Part shown: in pieces, positions 18,328 to 27,600 of the stretch
How positions within the stretch are numbered: the stretch's first letter is position 1
Layout: each line of letters opens with the position of its first letter
Assembly: GCA_009773205.1 (NCBI GenBank)
Contig: WPAE01000010.1
Coordinates: 40,022-104,021, forward strand
Source of the DNA: Ignavibacteria bacterium
GTDB taxonomy: Bacteria; Bacteroidota; Ignavibacteria; Ignavibacteriales; Melioribacteraceae
Length of the DNA: 64,000 nucleotides
Reading direction: 5' to 3'
Translations under genes and position numbers: made by a program
Notes under the pieces: generated by a model
Database searches by the model: none
What the model was told of the DNA's origin: nothing
What the model saw: the letters and a program-made list of their open reading frames with translations, nothing else

Positions 18328-18741
18328 ATGCCTATCATTCAATGGAAAGAAATTTTTTCGGTTAACATCAGCAAGATTGATTCTCAGCACAAAAAGATTA
18401 TTGATCTAATTAATGAGCTGCACGACAAAATGAAAGAAGGAAAAGGAAAAGAAAAAGAATCTTTATCGCAAATATTAAACGAACTTGCTGTTTACACTGC
18501 AAATCATTTTAAAACTGAAGAAGAGCTCTTTTATAAGTATAAATATCCCAATACCGAAGCGCACATTTTAGAACATAAAAAATTAGTTGATAAAGTATTG
18601 CAAATAAAGGCAGATTTTGAAAGCGGCAAAGTTGTTTTAACGTTAGATGTTATGGATTTTTTGAAAGACTGGCTTTCTAACCATATTTCTGGAACCGACA
18701 AAGCTTATACGGCTTTTCTTAATGCAAAAGGTGTTAACTAA
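18328..18741 (+). CDS. bacteriohemerythrin
   Basis: 137 residues of the four-helix di-iron hemerythrin fold. All seven expected iron ligands can be placed: His21, His60, Glu64, His79, His83, His119 and Asp124. The N-terminal IQWKEIFSVNISKIDSQHKK is diagnostic. Such proteins bind oxygen (or NO) reversibly and serve in sensing or delivery. AAAGGAG precedes the ATG. It is 26 bp after the sensor kinase gene and plausibly in its operon, so an oxygen-responsive pathway is a reasonable inference. Confidence 0.95.
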   Translation: MPIIQWKEIFSVNISKIDSQHKKIIDLINELHDKMKEGKGKEKESLSQILNELAVYTANHFKTEEELFYKYKYPNTEAHILEHKKLVDKVLQIKADFESGKVVLTLDVMDFLKDWLSNHISGTDKAYTAFLNAKGVN

Positions 18742-19078
18742 AAGCTATAAGCAGTAGGCAGTGGCTGTAAGCATTAAAGGAAATAATACAAACCACAATT
18801 GGATTTTCATTAATTTCTTTGTTTTTAGATTATAGCTAATTGCTTAATGCTTACAGTTATTTTAATATAGCAATGTTATGTTGTTGAGAACAATTAAGAT
18901 AAATCATAAAGAATCTTAATCATCTTAACAAGTTACGTTAGGCAGTAATTGGCTAAAGCCAAATTTCTGAGATTGCTTACCGCACGCCATAAAGCTTGCA
19001 TGGTTGTGCTTATTCTGTAAATTATTGTAAGGAGAGTTAATAACCAGTTTTTGCCGTATATTTTACCATACCGCTTCG
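18742..19078. other. intergenic stretch between convergent genes
   Basis: No gene seen. It holds a loose inverted pair, GCTGTAAGCATTAA (near 18762-18775) and TTAATGCTTACAG (near 18844-18856), which resembles the TGTAAGCAATGAGC-type repeat at 22630. No further structure is evident. Confidence 0.45.
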
Positions 19079-19504
19079 TTAATAAGCATCGTTAAGGTTG
19101 AAGGTAAACTCGCCGGTATAGTTAGAATAATTTAAAGTAATCTTAGAAAGAGGACTTTTTACTTTTCTGTAATCGGCAGCAGAAGTAACTCCGGATATGT
19201 TTCTTGAAAGCAATTTAGAACCGTCTTTCAATTCTACAATTACCTCCATCTGACCGCTTTTAATAGAAGCTGCAGAAAGAGAATATCTAATTGAATCGGC
19301 TGTAACTTTTAATTCATAAACTTCTTGCTTGGTGTACTTAACAGCAACAATATTGTATTTAAAAGTATTTGCAGTGGAAAAGGTTGTAATTACTGGGGGA
19401 ATGGATTCATCAGTAATTATCCCATCCGCATTATCATTTTTGCAAGAGCTAAACATTATAGCAGCAAAAAGAACTAAACCGAAGTACACATTTATTCTTT
19501 TCAT
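19079..19504 (-). CDS. putative lipoprotein, unknown function
   Basis: 141 residues. The N-terminus is a lipoprotein signal: MKRINVYFGLVLFAAIMFSS followed by Cys21, with Lys-Asn-Asp after the cysteine. The mature part (about 120 residues) is beta-rich and Ser/Thr/Lys-rich, with no motif that I recognise. GGAG lies 5 bases before the ATG. It sits downstream of pckA, but a hairpin separates them, so it may be read-through or independently expressed. Confidence 0.65.
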   Translation of the reverse strand: MKRINVYFGLVLFAAIMFSSCKNDNADGIITDESIPPVITTFSTANTFKYNIVAVKYTKQEVYELKVTADSIRYSLSAASIKSGQMEVIVELKDGSKLLSRNISGVTSAADYRKVKSPLSKITLNYSNYTGEFTFNLNDAY

Positions 19505-19520
19505 TTTTACTCCAAATATT

Positions 19521-19543
19521 GCGGGATAGAAAGTCTATCCCGC
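19521..19543 (-). terminator. hairpin between pckA and the lipoprotein gene
   Basis: A perfect 10-bp stem, GCGGGATAGA (19521-19530) with TCTATCCCGC (19534-19543) and a 3-base loop, lies just after the pckA stop. The T-tract on the minus strand is weak, so termination may be partial. Confidence 0.6.
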
Positions 19544-19550
19544 TTAAAAC

Positions 19551-21209
19551 TTACTTAATTGTAGAAAGCCGCTTTGGTCCGGCATTGATAACATCTTGTG
19601 AGCATCCTTTTTCAAATAGCTTGAAGTTCTCGTTGAAGCGCGCTGCAAGAGCATCATACTTTTTCCAATATTCGTCTTTGTTTCCCCAAGATGCCTCAGG
19701 GTACAAAACATCTTCCGGAACATCAGGGCAGCTAACAGGTACTTCGTAACCGAACAGATTATCTTTTCTGTATATAACATTATCAAGGTTACCCTCTAAA
19801 GCAGCGTTAAGAAGGTTGCGTGTATGGCGAATGCTGATTCGCTTTCCAACGCCAAATCTGCCGCCGACCCATCCTGTGTTTACAAGCCAAACATTAGCGT
19901 TGTGTTTCAAAATTCTTTGCTTCAACATTTCAGAATATTCAAATGGATGGCGAACCATAAACGGTCCGCCGAAACATGCAGAAAAAGTTATTTGCGGTTC
20001 AATGCCTAAACCAATCTCTGTTCCTGCAATTTTAGAAGTGTAACCGCTTATAAAATGATACTGAGCTTGTTCTGGAGTTAAACGCGCAATTGGCGGCATT
20101 GTGCCGGAAGCATCGCAAGTTAGAAAAATTACATTCTTTGGATGAGTTAGTACATAACCATCTTTAATAACATTTGGAATAAACTCAATTGGATATGAAG
20201 CGCGCGTGTTTTCAGTAATCGCATCATCATCAAGTTCAATGTTTCTTGTAACCGGATCGAAAACTACATTTTCTAAAATAGTTCCGAAGCGTTTTGTTGT
20301 TTCATAAATCTGCGGCTCGTGATCGGCAGAAAGTCGGATAACTTTTGCATAGCAGCCGGCTTCAAAATTAAACACGCCTTCCGAACTCCAGCCATGCTCA
20401 TCATCGCCAATTAGTTTACGTTTTGGATCTGCAGATAATGTTGTTTTTCCTGTTCCGCTTAATCCAAAGAACAAGGCAACATCTCCGCTTGCTCCAACAT
20501 TTGCAGAGCAATGCATTGGAAGAACATCTTGATAGGTAAGCAAGAAATTCAAAACTGTGAAAACAGATTTTTTAATTTCGCCTGCATAAAGTGTATTTGC
20601 AATAATTGCTGTACGCTGCTCAAAGTTTAGAATTATTCCAGTTTCGCTTCTTGTTCCATCGGCAATTGGGTCTAACTTAAATCCCGGTACAGAAATAACA
20701 GTAAACTCCGGAACAAAATTTTTCAATTCATCTTTGTTTGGAGTAGTTATAAACATATTGCGGGCAAACATACTGTGCCATGCTTTTTCTGTAATAATAC
20801 GAACCGGCATTTTGTACGCGGGGTCTGCGCCGGCGTAGCAATCCTGAACGAACAATTCTTCACCTTGCGCCCAGGCGTGAAATCTACCAACAAGCTGAGA
20901 CCATTTTTCGTGAGCGTAAGGACGGTTGTAATTTCCCCACCAAATGTCTTTCTTGGTAGATTCTTCTTGCACTATAAATTTATCTGATGCAGCGCGCGCA
21001 GTGTGTTTGCCTGTATTAACAATGAGTGCACCGTGTTTAGAAAGTTTTCCTTCATTTCTGAAAATTACTTCTTCGTACAAAGCTTCGTGTGGAAGATTCC
21101 AGTAAACGCGGTCTAAGTTTGTAATGCCTTGATTCTTTAATCTAAAATCTGAAGCAAGTTCCATTGCCTGCTTGCTTGCCGGTGTTTGAAAGTCTAAATA
21201 TTTACTCAT
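19551..21209 (-). CDS. pckA: phosphoenolpyruvate carboxykinase (ATP)
   Basis: The 552-residue enzyme converts oxaloacetate and ATP to PEP, CO2 and ADP at the start of gluconeogenesis. The P-loop is GLSGTGKTTLSAD; the kinase-2 and metal motifs are GDDEHGWS and LTCDASGTMPPIARL; FSACFGGPFM is also present. The length matches ATP-type PckA. The ATG at 21209 overlaps the stop of the upstream aminotransferase gene as ATGA, with GAGGG in front, so the two are translationally coupled. The pairing links transamination to oxaloacetate drainage. Confidence 0.97.
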   Translation of the reverse strand: MSKYLDFQTPASKQAMELASDFRLKNQGITNLDRVYWNLPHEALYEEVIFRNEGKLSKHGALIVNTGKHTARAASDKFIVQEESTKKDIWWGNYNRPYAHEKWSQLVGRFHAWAQGEELFVQDCYAGADPAYKMPVRIITEKAWHSMFARNMFITTPNKDELKNFVPEFTVISVPGFKLDPIADGTRSETGIILNFEQRTAIIANTLYAGEIKKSVFTVLNFLLTYQDVLPMHCSANVGASGDVALFFGLSGTGKTTLSADPKRKLIGDDEHGWSSEGVFNFEAGCYAKVIRLSADHEPQIYETTKRFGTILENVVFDPVTRNIELDDDAITENTRASYPIEFIPNVIKDGYVLTHPKNVIFLTCDASGTMPPIARLTPEQAQYHFISGYTSKIAGTEIGLGIEPQITFSACFGGPFMVRHPFEYSEMLKQRILKHNANVWLVNTGWVGGRFGVGKRISIRHTRNLLNAALEGNLDNVIYRKDNLFGYEVPVSCPDVPEDVLYPEASWGNKDEYWKKYDALAARFNENFKLFEKGCSQDVINAGPKRLSTIK

Positions 21210-22423
21210 GACCAATCCCTCACTAATTTGCGGTCGCCAATGTAAAGCTCGTTTGGTGAATTAGGGTCAAGCGCCCATTTTATTCTTTCAATTCCTTCTG
21301 TAATTTCTTTTATTGCTCCGCAATAGCTTATACGTAAGTGTCCCTCCAAACCAAATTCTTTCCCGGGAACTGTAAGTACCATTACTTTATCAATTAAGAA
21401 CTGAGATAGTTTTTGCGAGTCTTTTTCGTAAGCAGAAAAATCTGCAAGTAAATAGAAAGTTCCATCCGGCACATGAACTTTAACGCCGCTGAATGAGCGA
21501 AGCAGACCTACTAAAACATTGCGGTTATTTTCGAGTGTAACACGCAGACTCTCTACACCGGATTGAATGCCGTTCAATGCACCAACAGCAGCCTTTTGAA
21601 GAAGAACAGATGGACCCGAAGTTTGATGCCCTTGAATGTTAGACATTGCTGCAATAAGTTTTTTGCTGCCTACTGCCCAGCCAATTCTAAATCCGGTCAT
21701 TGCATATTGTTTTGAAACACCGTTGATGATTAATAGTTTAGATTCTTCAACAGATTTCTTTGTGTAATCATAAGCGCTTATTGGTTTGCGTCCGTCAAAA
21801 ACTAAGCGATGGTAAATATCATCCATAATTAAATAAATACCTTTTCGCTCGCAGAAATCTACAATGTCTGCAATAAATTCTTCTGTGTACATTGCGCCGG
21901 AAGGATTGTTAGGACTGTTGATGATAATTGCTTTAGTGTAAGAACCGACACGCATTTCAATATCTTTTAAGCGCGGATAGAACGAGCCGTCTTCCGGTAG
22001 AACAGGAACCGGAATTGCGCCAACAAGTTTAGCCATATCTGGATAGCTAACCCAGTAAGGTGCCGGAAACAATACTTCTTCTTGCGGGTTTAAAATTGCT
22101 TGCAGCGCAACCATTATAGCTTGTTTAGCGCCGCTGCTTGCAATAACATTTTCCGGATTCACTTTTCTGTGGTAGTATTCTTCTGTGTAACGAATAATAG
22201 ATTTTTTTAACTCGGAAATTCCATCAGCCGGAGCGTAACGAACTTCACCGCTGTTAATCATATTTACCGCCGAAAGTAGAGCATCCATTGGCGCTCTGCT
22301 TTTGGGTTCGCCTCCGCCAAGATGAATTACCGGATCACCTTTCTCTCTTAGTATTGCTGCTTTTTCGTTTAACGCTAAGGTTGGGGAAGCTTTGATAGAT
22401 TTTGCTATTAGGCTTAAGCTCAT
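21206..22423 (-). CDS. pyridoxal-phosphate aminotransferase (class I/II)
   Basis: 405 residues from MSLSLIAKSIKASPTLALNE. Features include HLGGGEPKSRAP, SSGAKQAIMVALQAIL, NSPNNPSGAMYTE, the PLP lysine in NGVSKQYAMTGFRIGW and HLRISYCG near the end with the carboxylate-binding Arg. It is related to, but clearly diverged from, the enzyme at 13555; aspartate or aromatic/prephenate-type substrates are possible. The first 24 codons of the longer open frame are AT-rich with no homology, so the start is placed at 22423. Its end overlaps the pckA start by 4 bp. Confidence 0.88.
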   Translation of the reverse strand: MSLSLIAKSIKASPTLALNEKAAILREKGDPVIHLGGGEPKSRAPMDALLSAVNMINSGEVRYAPADGISELKKSIIRYTEEYYHRKVNPENVIASSGAKQAIMVALQAILNPQEEVLFPAPYWVSYPDMAKLVGAIPVPVLPEDGSFYPRLKDIEMRVGSYTKAIIINSPNNPSGAMYTEEFIADIVDFCERKGIYLIMDDIYHRLVFDGRKPISAYDYTKKSVEESKLLIINGVSKQYAMTGFRIGWAVGSKKLIAAMSNIQGHQTSGPSVLLQKAAVGALNGIQSGVESLRVTLENNRNVLVGLLRSFSGVKVHVPDGTFYLLADFSAYEKDSQKLSQFLIDKVMVLTVPGKEFGLEGHLRISYCGAIKEITEGIERIKWALDPNSPNELYIGDRKLVRDWS

Positions 22424-22504
22424 AAAGAACCTATAAAAATTGATAAAATAGAATATTAGTGTCTTAAACTTATTGGCTTGTATTCTGATTAGCAAGAAAA
22501 ATTG

Positions 22505-22660
22505 TTGCTGAGTGACTGAGGAACTAAGTGCTTACAAGGCATTAGGCATTAGTAGGAAAAGCGACTAACAGCTAACCACAACTCATAACTCAAAAGTGCC
22601 TAAGTGTAATAGAACTTTTGCGAGGGGAAATAGCTGTAAGCAATGAGCTGTTAGCAAAAC
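22505..22660. repeat. dispersed ACTCA/GCTGTAAGC-type repeat block
   Basis: Contains ACTCATAACTCAAAAGTGCC (22581-22600), the inverted form of the GGCACTTTTGAGTT block that recurs near 23555 and 24558. Also present are TAACAGCTAACC and GTAAGCAATGAGCTGTTAGC, which are partly inverted copies of each other. No gene is seen here. Confidence 0.5.
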
Positions 22661-22670
22661 TTCGAATACA

Positions 22671-23074
22671 TTACTTCGTCCAATTAGCAATGTCCAAACC
22701 CTTTATTCGCCTGAAGTGGCTGGTGTTGTTAGTTATCAATTGTAATCCACTCGTCATTGAAATCCCAGCAATCAAAGTATCCGTGTGACCAATTTCAGTT
22801 CCTTTTTTTCTAAAGTTGGCTTGAATAACTGCTGCAGTTTTCGCCATACGCAAAGTCAATGGTATAACTTTGTTTAACTCAACAAACTCTTCAAATCGTG
22901 CTAATTGTTTTCTTGCGTCTTTGTATAAAAGTCCTTGAGAATTTCGTAGTAGGTAATGATGCTTAAACTGATGTAACCATACTCTTTCAAGTGTTCGTCA
23001 ACTTTGGCGATAACTTTTGAATTGCCTCGTAAAAATTCCGAAAGAATATCGGTGTCAAGCATTGCTGGTTTCAT
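22671..23074 (-). pseudogene. VapC-like PIN-domain toxin, frameshifted
   Basis: The ATG at 23074 overlaps the upstream antitoxin stop as ATGA. The first part reads MKPAMLDTDILSEFLRG with the paired PIN acids, then SLSIITYYEILK, and stops at 22901-22903 after 57 codons. The rest of the family sequence, including the helix ARKQLARFEEFVELNKVIPL and the closing GHTDTLIAGISMTSGLQLI and TNNTSHFRRIKGLDIANW, lies in the next frame down to 22671. A single-base loss near 22930 explains the break. PIN toxins are RNases; this copy should be inactive. Confidence 0.82.
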
Positions 23075-23316
23075 AGGTCAATTTTGCGGTCAAATAGTTT
23101 TGTCCTTGATTTCTTTGTCTGGTTAAGATAGTCATTGTAATCTTTATTACTCATGTCGCTAAAAGCACCGCCAAACGATAGAATTTTCTTTCTTAAAGTT
23201 TCGGTTTGTTTAGTTGCCGGTGTTAGCGAATGAATAAACTGATAAAGTTCTTCTAGCCTATTAACTGGCACCTCTTTCATCACTTTTAGTATGGCGTTTA
23301 GTGTCAACATTGTCAT
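23071..23316 (-). CDS. antitoxin-like protein paired with the broken VapC
   Basis: 81 residues beginning MTMLTLNAILKVMKEVPVNRLEELYQFI, a short helical protein with a basic C-terminus (KKSRTKLFDRKIDL). Size, order and the 4-bp overlap with the PIN toxin gene identify it as the antitoxin of a VapBC-type operon. It is intact although its toxin is frameshifted. Either Met1 or Met3 may be the start. The DNA-binding family is not certain from sequence alone. Confidence 0.72.
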   Translation of the reverse strand: MTMLTLNAILKVMKEVPVNRLEELYQFIHSLTPATKQTETLRKKILSFGGAFSDMSNKDYNDYLNQTKKSRTKLFDRKIDL

Positions 23317-23435
23317 ATGATTTTTTTGTTAAATGTAACGAAATAAAGTGTCAATTAGAAGTAGAAATTTTCGGATTAGCAATGTCGCCATTGTTTGTAG
23401 CTAACTTATCGCTTACAACTTACAGCCTCTATTTC

Positions 23436-23540
23436 TTAAGGGCGCCTCTAAAAACATCAATTTCCTTTGCGGGCTTTCCTTTTTCTTTGTGTTCTTAGCG
23501 TGAAATATTTTAAAACAAAAGTTTTTAGAGGTGCCCTTAA
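23436..23540. repeat. MITE-like element, copy 3 (TTAA-flanked)
   Basis: A 97-bp core (23440-23536) with termini GGGCGCCTCTAAAAA and TTTTTAGAGGTGCCC (one mismatch) and TTAA on each side. It has the same length and orientation as copies 1 and 2 but a more diverged middle. Confidence 0.88.
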
Positions 23541-23545
23541 CAAAA

Positions 23546-23613
23546 ACTCAGACACTTTTGAGTTTTGAGTTATGAGTTTTGAGATAGGAACTCAGGCACT
23601 CAGTTACTCAGTA
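23546..23613. repeat. ACTCAG/TTTTGAGTT repeat block
   Basis: Contains ACTCAGACACTTTTGAGTT, GAGTTATGAGTTTTGAG and ACTCAGGCACTCAGTTACTC. A close relative lies at 24546-24623. The rest of the gap up to 23755 shows GC-richer worn palindromes (CGGGTCGAAGCGGGTCGGG) and no gene. Confidence 0.6.
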
Positions 23614-23755
23614 AGTCATGTTACGCACTTTCGTAATCCTGTTCAAAATCTGATTACGATTACGAGCCTGCCTCGACTTGCACTCGCCTCGATTCAACCA
23701 TCGGGTCGAAGCGGGTCGGGCAAGGCGGGCACGATATAGTTGTCATCAGTTTGTG

Positions 23756-24064
23756 TTAAACTGAAAACTTCAATGTCAGTTGTCCGCCAAGTCCTACACG
23801 AATAATTCTAATTAATGTTGTCAGGCGAATGTCGCTGGCATCGTTCTCAATTCGTGAGATATAATTTTTTGTCGTGCCGATTTTCGAAGCAAGTTCCTCT
23901 TGTGTCAAGTTTTGCTTTTTTCTTGCCTCTTGAATAAGCACACCAATTTTAAACGCTTCAAATTCTTCAGCGTATTTCTCACGGTTTGGCGTTCCCTTCT
24001 TGCCGTATTTGCGGTCAAGATGGTCGTCCCAATTTACGATGTTACTTTGCTTTTTTGCTTTCAT
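23756..24064 (-). CDS. higA: HigA-like helix-turn-helix antitoxin
   Basis: 102 residues with a C-terminal XRE/Cro-type helix-turn-helix: [20 protein letters not shown] and [18 protein letters not shown]. Such proteins neutralise the RelE-like toxin and repress the operon. The gene overlaps the end of the toxin gene by 23 bp, the toxin-first order typical of HigBA modules. The N-terminal basic stretch ([20 protein letters not shown]) is usual for this subgroup. Confidence 0.88.
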   Translation of the reverse strand: MKAKKQSNIVNWDDHLDRKYGKKGTPNREKYAEEFEAFKIGVLIQEARKKQNLTQEELASKIGTTKNYISRIENDASDIRLTTLIRIIRVGLGGQLTLKFSV

Positions 24065-24395
24065 AATACTGTTGTTTTAATTTTTCTGCTCTTTCAATTT
24101 CTTGTCTGGGAGTTTTCACTGACTTCTTCTGAAACCCGTTTAGTAGGATAATAAGGTTGCCCTTGTCAAAACAGCAAAACACTCTAAAAATGTCACTGCC
24201 AACTTTTATTCGCATTTCATAAAGTCCGTCAGTCTCTTCAAGGTGTTTGAAAAATTTTTCAGGAACAATGCGCAATGTTCTTACAAGTCCGATTACCCAA
24301 TCAATCTTTCCCTGAACTTCTTTTGTTTGTGCATTATAGAAGTCCCAGAAATGATTTCCGTAAACAACCGTCTGTCTGATGTAATTTTCATTCAC
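24042..24395 (-). CDS. higB: RelE/HigB-family toxin (Gp49-like)
   Basis: 117 residues matching the phage-derived Gp49-like RelE superfamily: [22 protein letters not shown] in the helical part, then [36 protein letters not shown] and the closing [13 protein letters not shown]. These toxins cut mRNA in the ribosome. The Arg/Lys pattern expected for activity is present and there is no frameshift, so this module is likely functional, unlike the nearby VapBC. Confidence 0.88.
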   Translation of the reverse strand: MNENYIRQTVVYGNHFWDFYNAQTKEVQGKIDWVIGLVRTLRIVPEKFFKHLEETDGLYEMRIKVGSDIFRVFCCFDKGNLIILLNGFQKKSVKTPRQEIERAEKLKQQYYESKKAK

Positions 24396-24545
24396 GAAAC
24401 AAAGTTACCTAAAGAGGTAACCGAAAGCAAGTTGTCGTCAAAAATATTTTTTTGTCATTACGAAGCGAAATGTTTGTGTTAGAACAAACGGTCAATCGAA
24501 GCGGTAGAGCGCCCGCTAACTTACAGCCTCTGTTCCTTAAAAAAA

Positions 24546-24623
24546 GCTCAGTTACTCAGGCACTTTTGAGTTAGGAGTTATGAGTTTTGAATTTTGAATT
24601 AGGCACTCAGTTCATCAGGCACT
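24546..24623. repeat. second ACTCAG/TTTTGAGTT repeat block
   Basis: GCTCAGTTACTCAGGCACTT, GAGTTATGAGTTTTGA and AGGCACTCAGTTCATCAGGC repeat motifs of the block at 23546. The right edge overlaps the last codons and stop of the ten-PAS kinase gene (stop at 24615-24617). Confidence 0.6.
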
Positions 24624-27600
24624 AAAGATTTTTGAAATGTAGTTTAACAAATCTTTTTTCTCGAACGGCTTGCCTAGAAAACCATTGAAACCTGCAGCCT
24701 GAAATCTTCTTTTATTTGTTTCGGAAACGTAACCGGTTAAAGCAATTGCAGGTACATTAGTGTAGTTTTCTAACAGGCGGATCTGTTTTAATACTTCTAT
24801 GCCATCTATACCGTGACCGAGACTAATATCAACAAGAAGTAAATCGAACATAGAAGATTTAGCAGCTTTTACCGCTGCCTCGCCGTTTCTTACCGGAGTT
24901 ACACTGCCGGTTTTTGATAGAAACTTTTCAACAACATCTATGTTTAGAGGATTGTCTTCTACAAGAAGTATTTGTAATTCTTTAGCTCTGTCTTTTGTTG
25001 TATCGTTCAATATTGCTTGTTCTGGAAATAACTTTTCGGCAGGGATTTCTATAAGCAGCGGAATCCAGATTGAGAACGTAGAACCTTTACCAAACTCACT
25101 TTCGAAAGTAACAAGACAGCTTAAGTTCATTGCCATTCTTTTTGCAAGACTTAATCCTAATCCTAATCCTTCAAAATCTCTTCTTGTTCCTTCACTCACC
25201 TGACGAAATTCCTTAAACAGAGAGCTTTGCGCTTCTTCTTTTATCCCAATGCCGGTATCAATAATATTAATTACCGCATATTCAATTTCATTTTTTATGA
25301 CAGAACTATTTAGATGTATTGTAATGCTTCCTTTATTAGTAAACTTGATTGCATTATCAATTAAGTGAGTTGTAATGCGCGCAAGCCAGCCTTCATCGCT
25401 GTAAGTATTTAGTGTTTCGGTAGATAAATCAACTTCTAGGCTTAGGTTTTTTGCTTCAGCTCTATCAACAAACAAAAGTTTCATTTCTTGGCAGAAGAGG
25501 GCAAGATCAACTTGTGAGTTCTTAATTTCAACATCTCCCATTTCTAACTCGGATAGTGAAAGTATTTCTGTAAATGTGCTGGAAAGCCGCTGTCCGGATT
25601 TTATGATTTTGTCTAACATCATTTGAGCGTCTTGATCGCCAACATAGTCTTTAAGCAACTGAGAAAAACCAATTATTCCGTTAAGTGGAGTTCTTAGCTC
25701 GTGAGACATATTAGCAAGCAAAGAGTTTTTTACTTTGTAGGCATGCTCAGCTTCATCTTTAACAATAAGCATTTCATCATCAAACTTTTTGCGCTCGGTT
25801 ATATCATCTTTAATTGAAACAAAATGAGTGATTTTTCCTGCTTCATTTTTAATTGGAGATATAGTAGCAAACTCCCAAAAAATTTCGCCATTCTTTTTCT
25901 TGTTCTGAAATTCGCCGCGCCATTCGTTCCCGGCTAAAATAGTTGACCATAGCCGTTTATAAAAGTCTTTGCTTTGTAAACCAGAGTTAAATAAACTAGG
26001 AGTTTGACCTAAAATCTCTGTTAGCGAATATCCTGTTAATTCAGAAGCTCGCGGGTTAGCATATTCTATTATGCCATTGCAGTCTGTTATTATAACAGAT
26101 GCAATGTTTTGCTCAACAGCGTGCGAGAGTTTACGCAGTCTTTCTGTTTTTGCCTTTTCTTCTGTAATGTCTCTAATAATTAATTGGAATGCTAAAGAAT
26201 TATTTAAATAGAATGGAACAGAAACTAATTCAACTTCTAATTCTTTACCATCTAATCTAATTATTCTTTCTTCAGTTGGAGGAAGCGGCTGCATTGTATT
26301 TGCAGATGCCCAAATTCTTTCTGTAACTAAGTCTTGGCAATCCGCATGAATAAAATCCATAATATTTCTATTATGCAGCTCTTCCAACGTAATAGCGCGT
26401 AGAAGGTGAACTGCTGCTGGGTTAGCGTAAACTATTTTTCTGTTTTGATGAATTAATATTGCGCTTGGAGAGTATTCTACAACCTGCCTAAATCTATCCT
26501 GACTTTCTTTTAATGCTCTTTCGTTTTCTTTTCTCTGCGTTATATTTCTTACAACAGATTGAATTGCTCTAATCCCATTGAACTCTAATGCGGTTGCAAT
26601 TGATTCAATGTAAACTAAAATGCCGCTTGCATTAATAATTTTTAATTCAGCCGGGAGAAGCTGCTCCGCCTTGCCGCTGCTAATTATTTCCTTTCTCTCT
26701 TTCACTAACTCATAGGAATCAGGGTGAAAATAATCATAAAAGTTTTTCGCGTTAAGCTCTTCTAAGCTGCTTACAGCAAACAGTTCTAAAGCTGACCGGT
26801 TTGCAAATAAAAATTTGTTTTCGTGATGAACAAAAATTGCCTCAGGAGATATTTCAACAATTTTTCTATACCTGGCTTCGCTCTCGGCTAGTTTTTTATG
26901 TGCTTCCTTTCTATCTGTTAAATCTCTTGTAACTCCAAGCAAACTAACGGGAAGCCCCTCATCGTTAAACAATAATGTTGTCGAAACTTCAATAGGCACA
27001 ATTCTTCCATCTTTATGAACTTGATTAAACTCATCTGTTATATTCTCTAAATCTGTTTTTTGTGAAGAAATGATCTCGAGATTTTTTTTAAGTTTATCTA
27101 CAGCTTTAGCGTAAGATTCTTTTGTAAACATATCTTCTAAACTTAGTTTATAAATTTCTTCAGGAGTATAACCGCTCAACTTGTAAACCGATTGGCTTAC
27201 ATAAACGAAAGTGGTAGTTTTTAGATCAAGAATCCATATTACATCTGCTGTATTTTCAGAAATTAGTCTGTAAAGAGCTTCACTTTTTTCTAACTTTTCT
27301 TGAATTATATGACGCTCGGTAATATCAGATATAGAATGCACAGCGGCGGTTAGCTTGCCCGCATCATCAAAAATTGGATCTGCAGTTACATAGTACCATT
27401 TTTCGCCCGATTGATAAATCATCGTTTCGCGTTGCCGTGTAATTTTCATTCGTTGCACCGGGCATTCTGCATGGGGTTTAGAAGTCCCGTGTACTAATTC
27501 GAAGCAATGCATTCCAATAATTTGGTCAATCGGTTTCCCTAATATCTTTTCACTTGTTTTATTTGCTTTTACAATTACGGAGTTAAGGTCAACAATAAAA

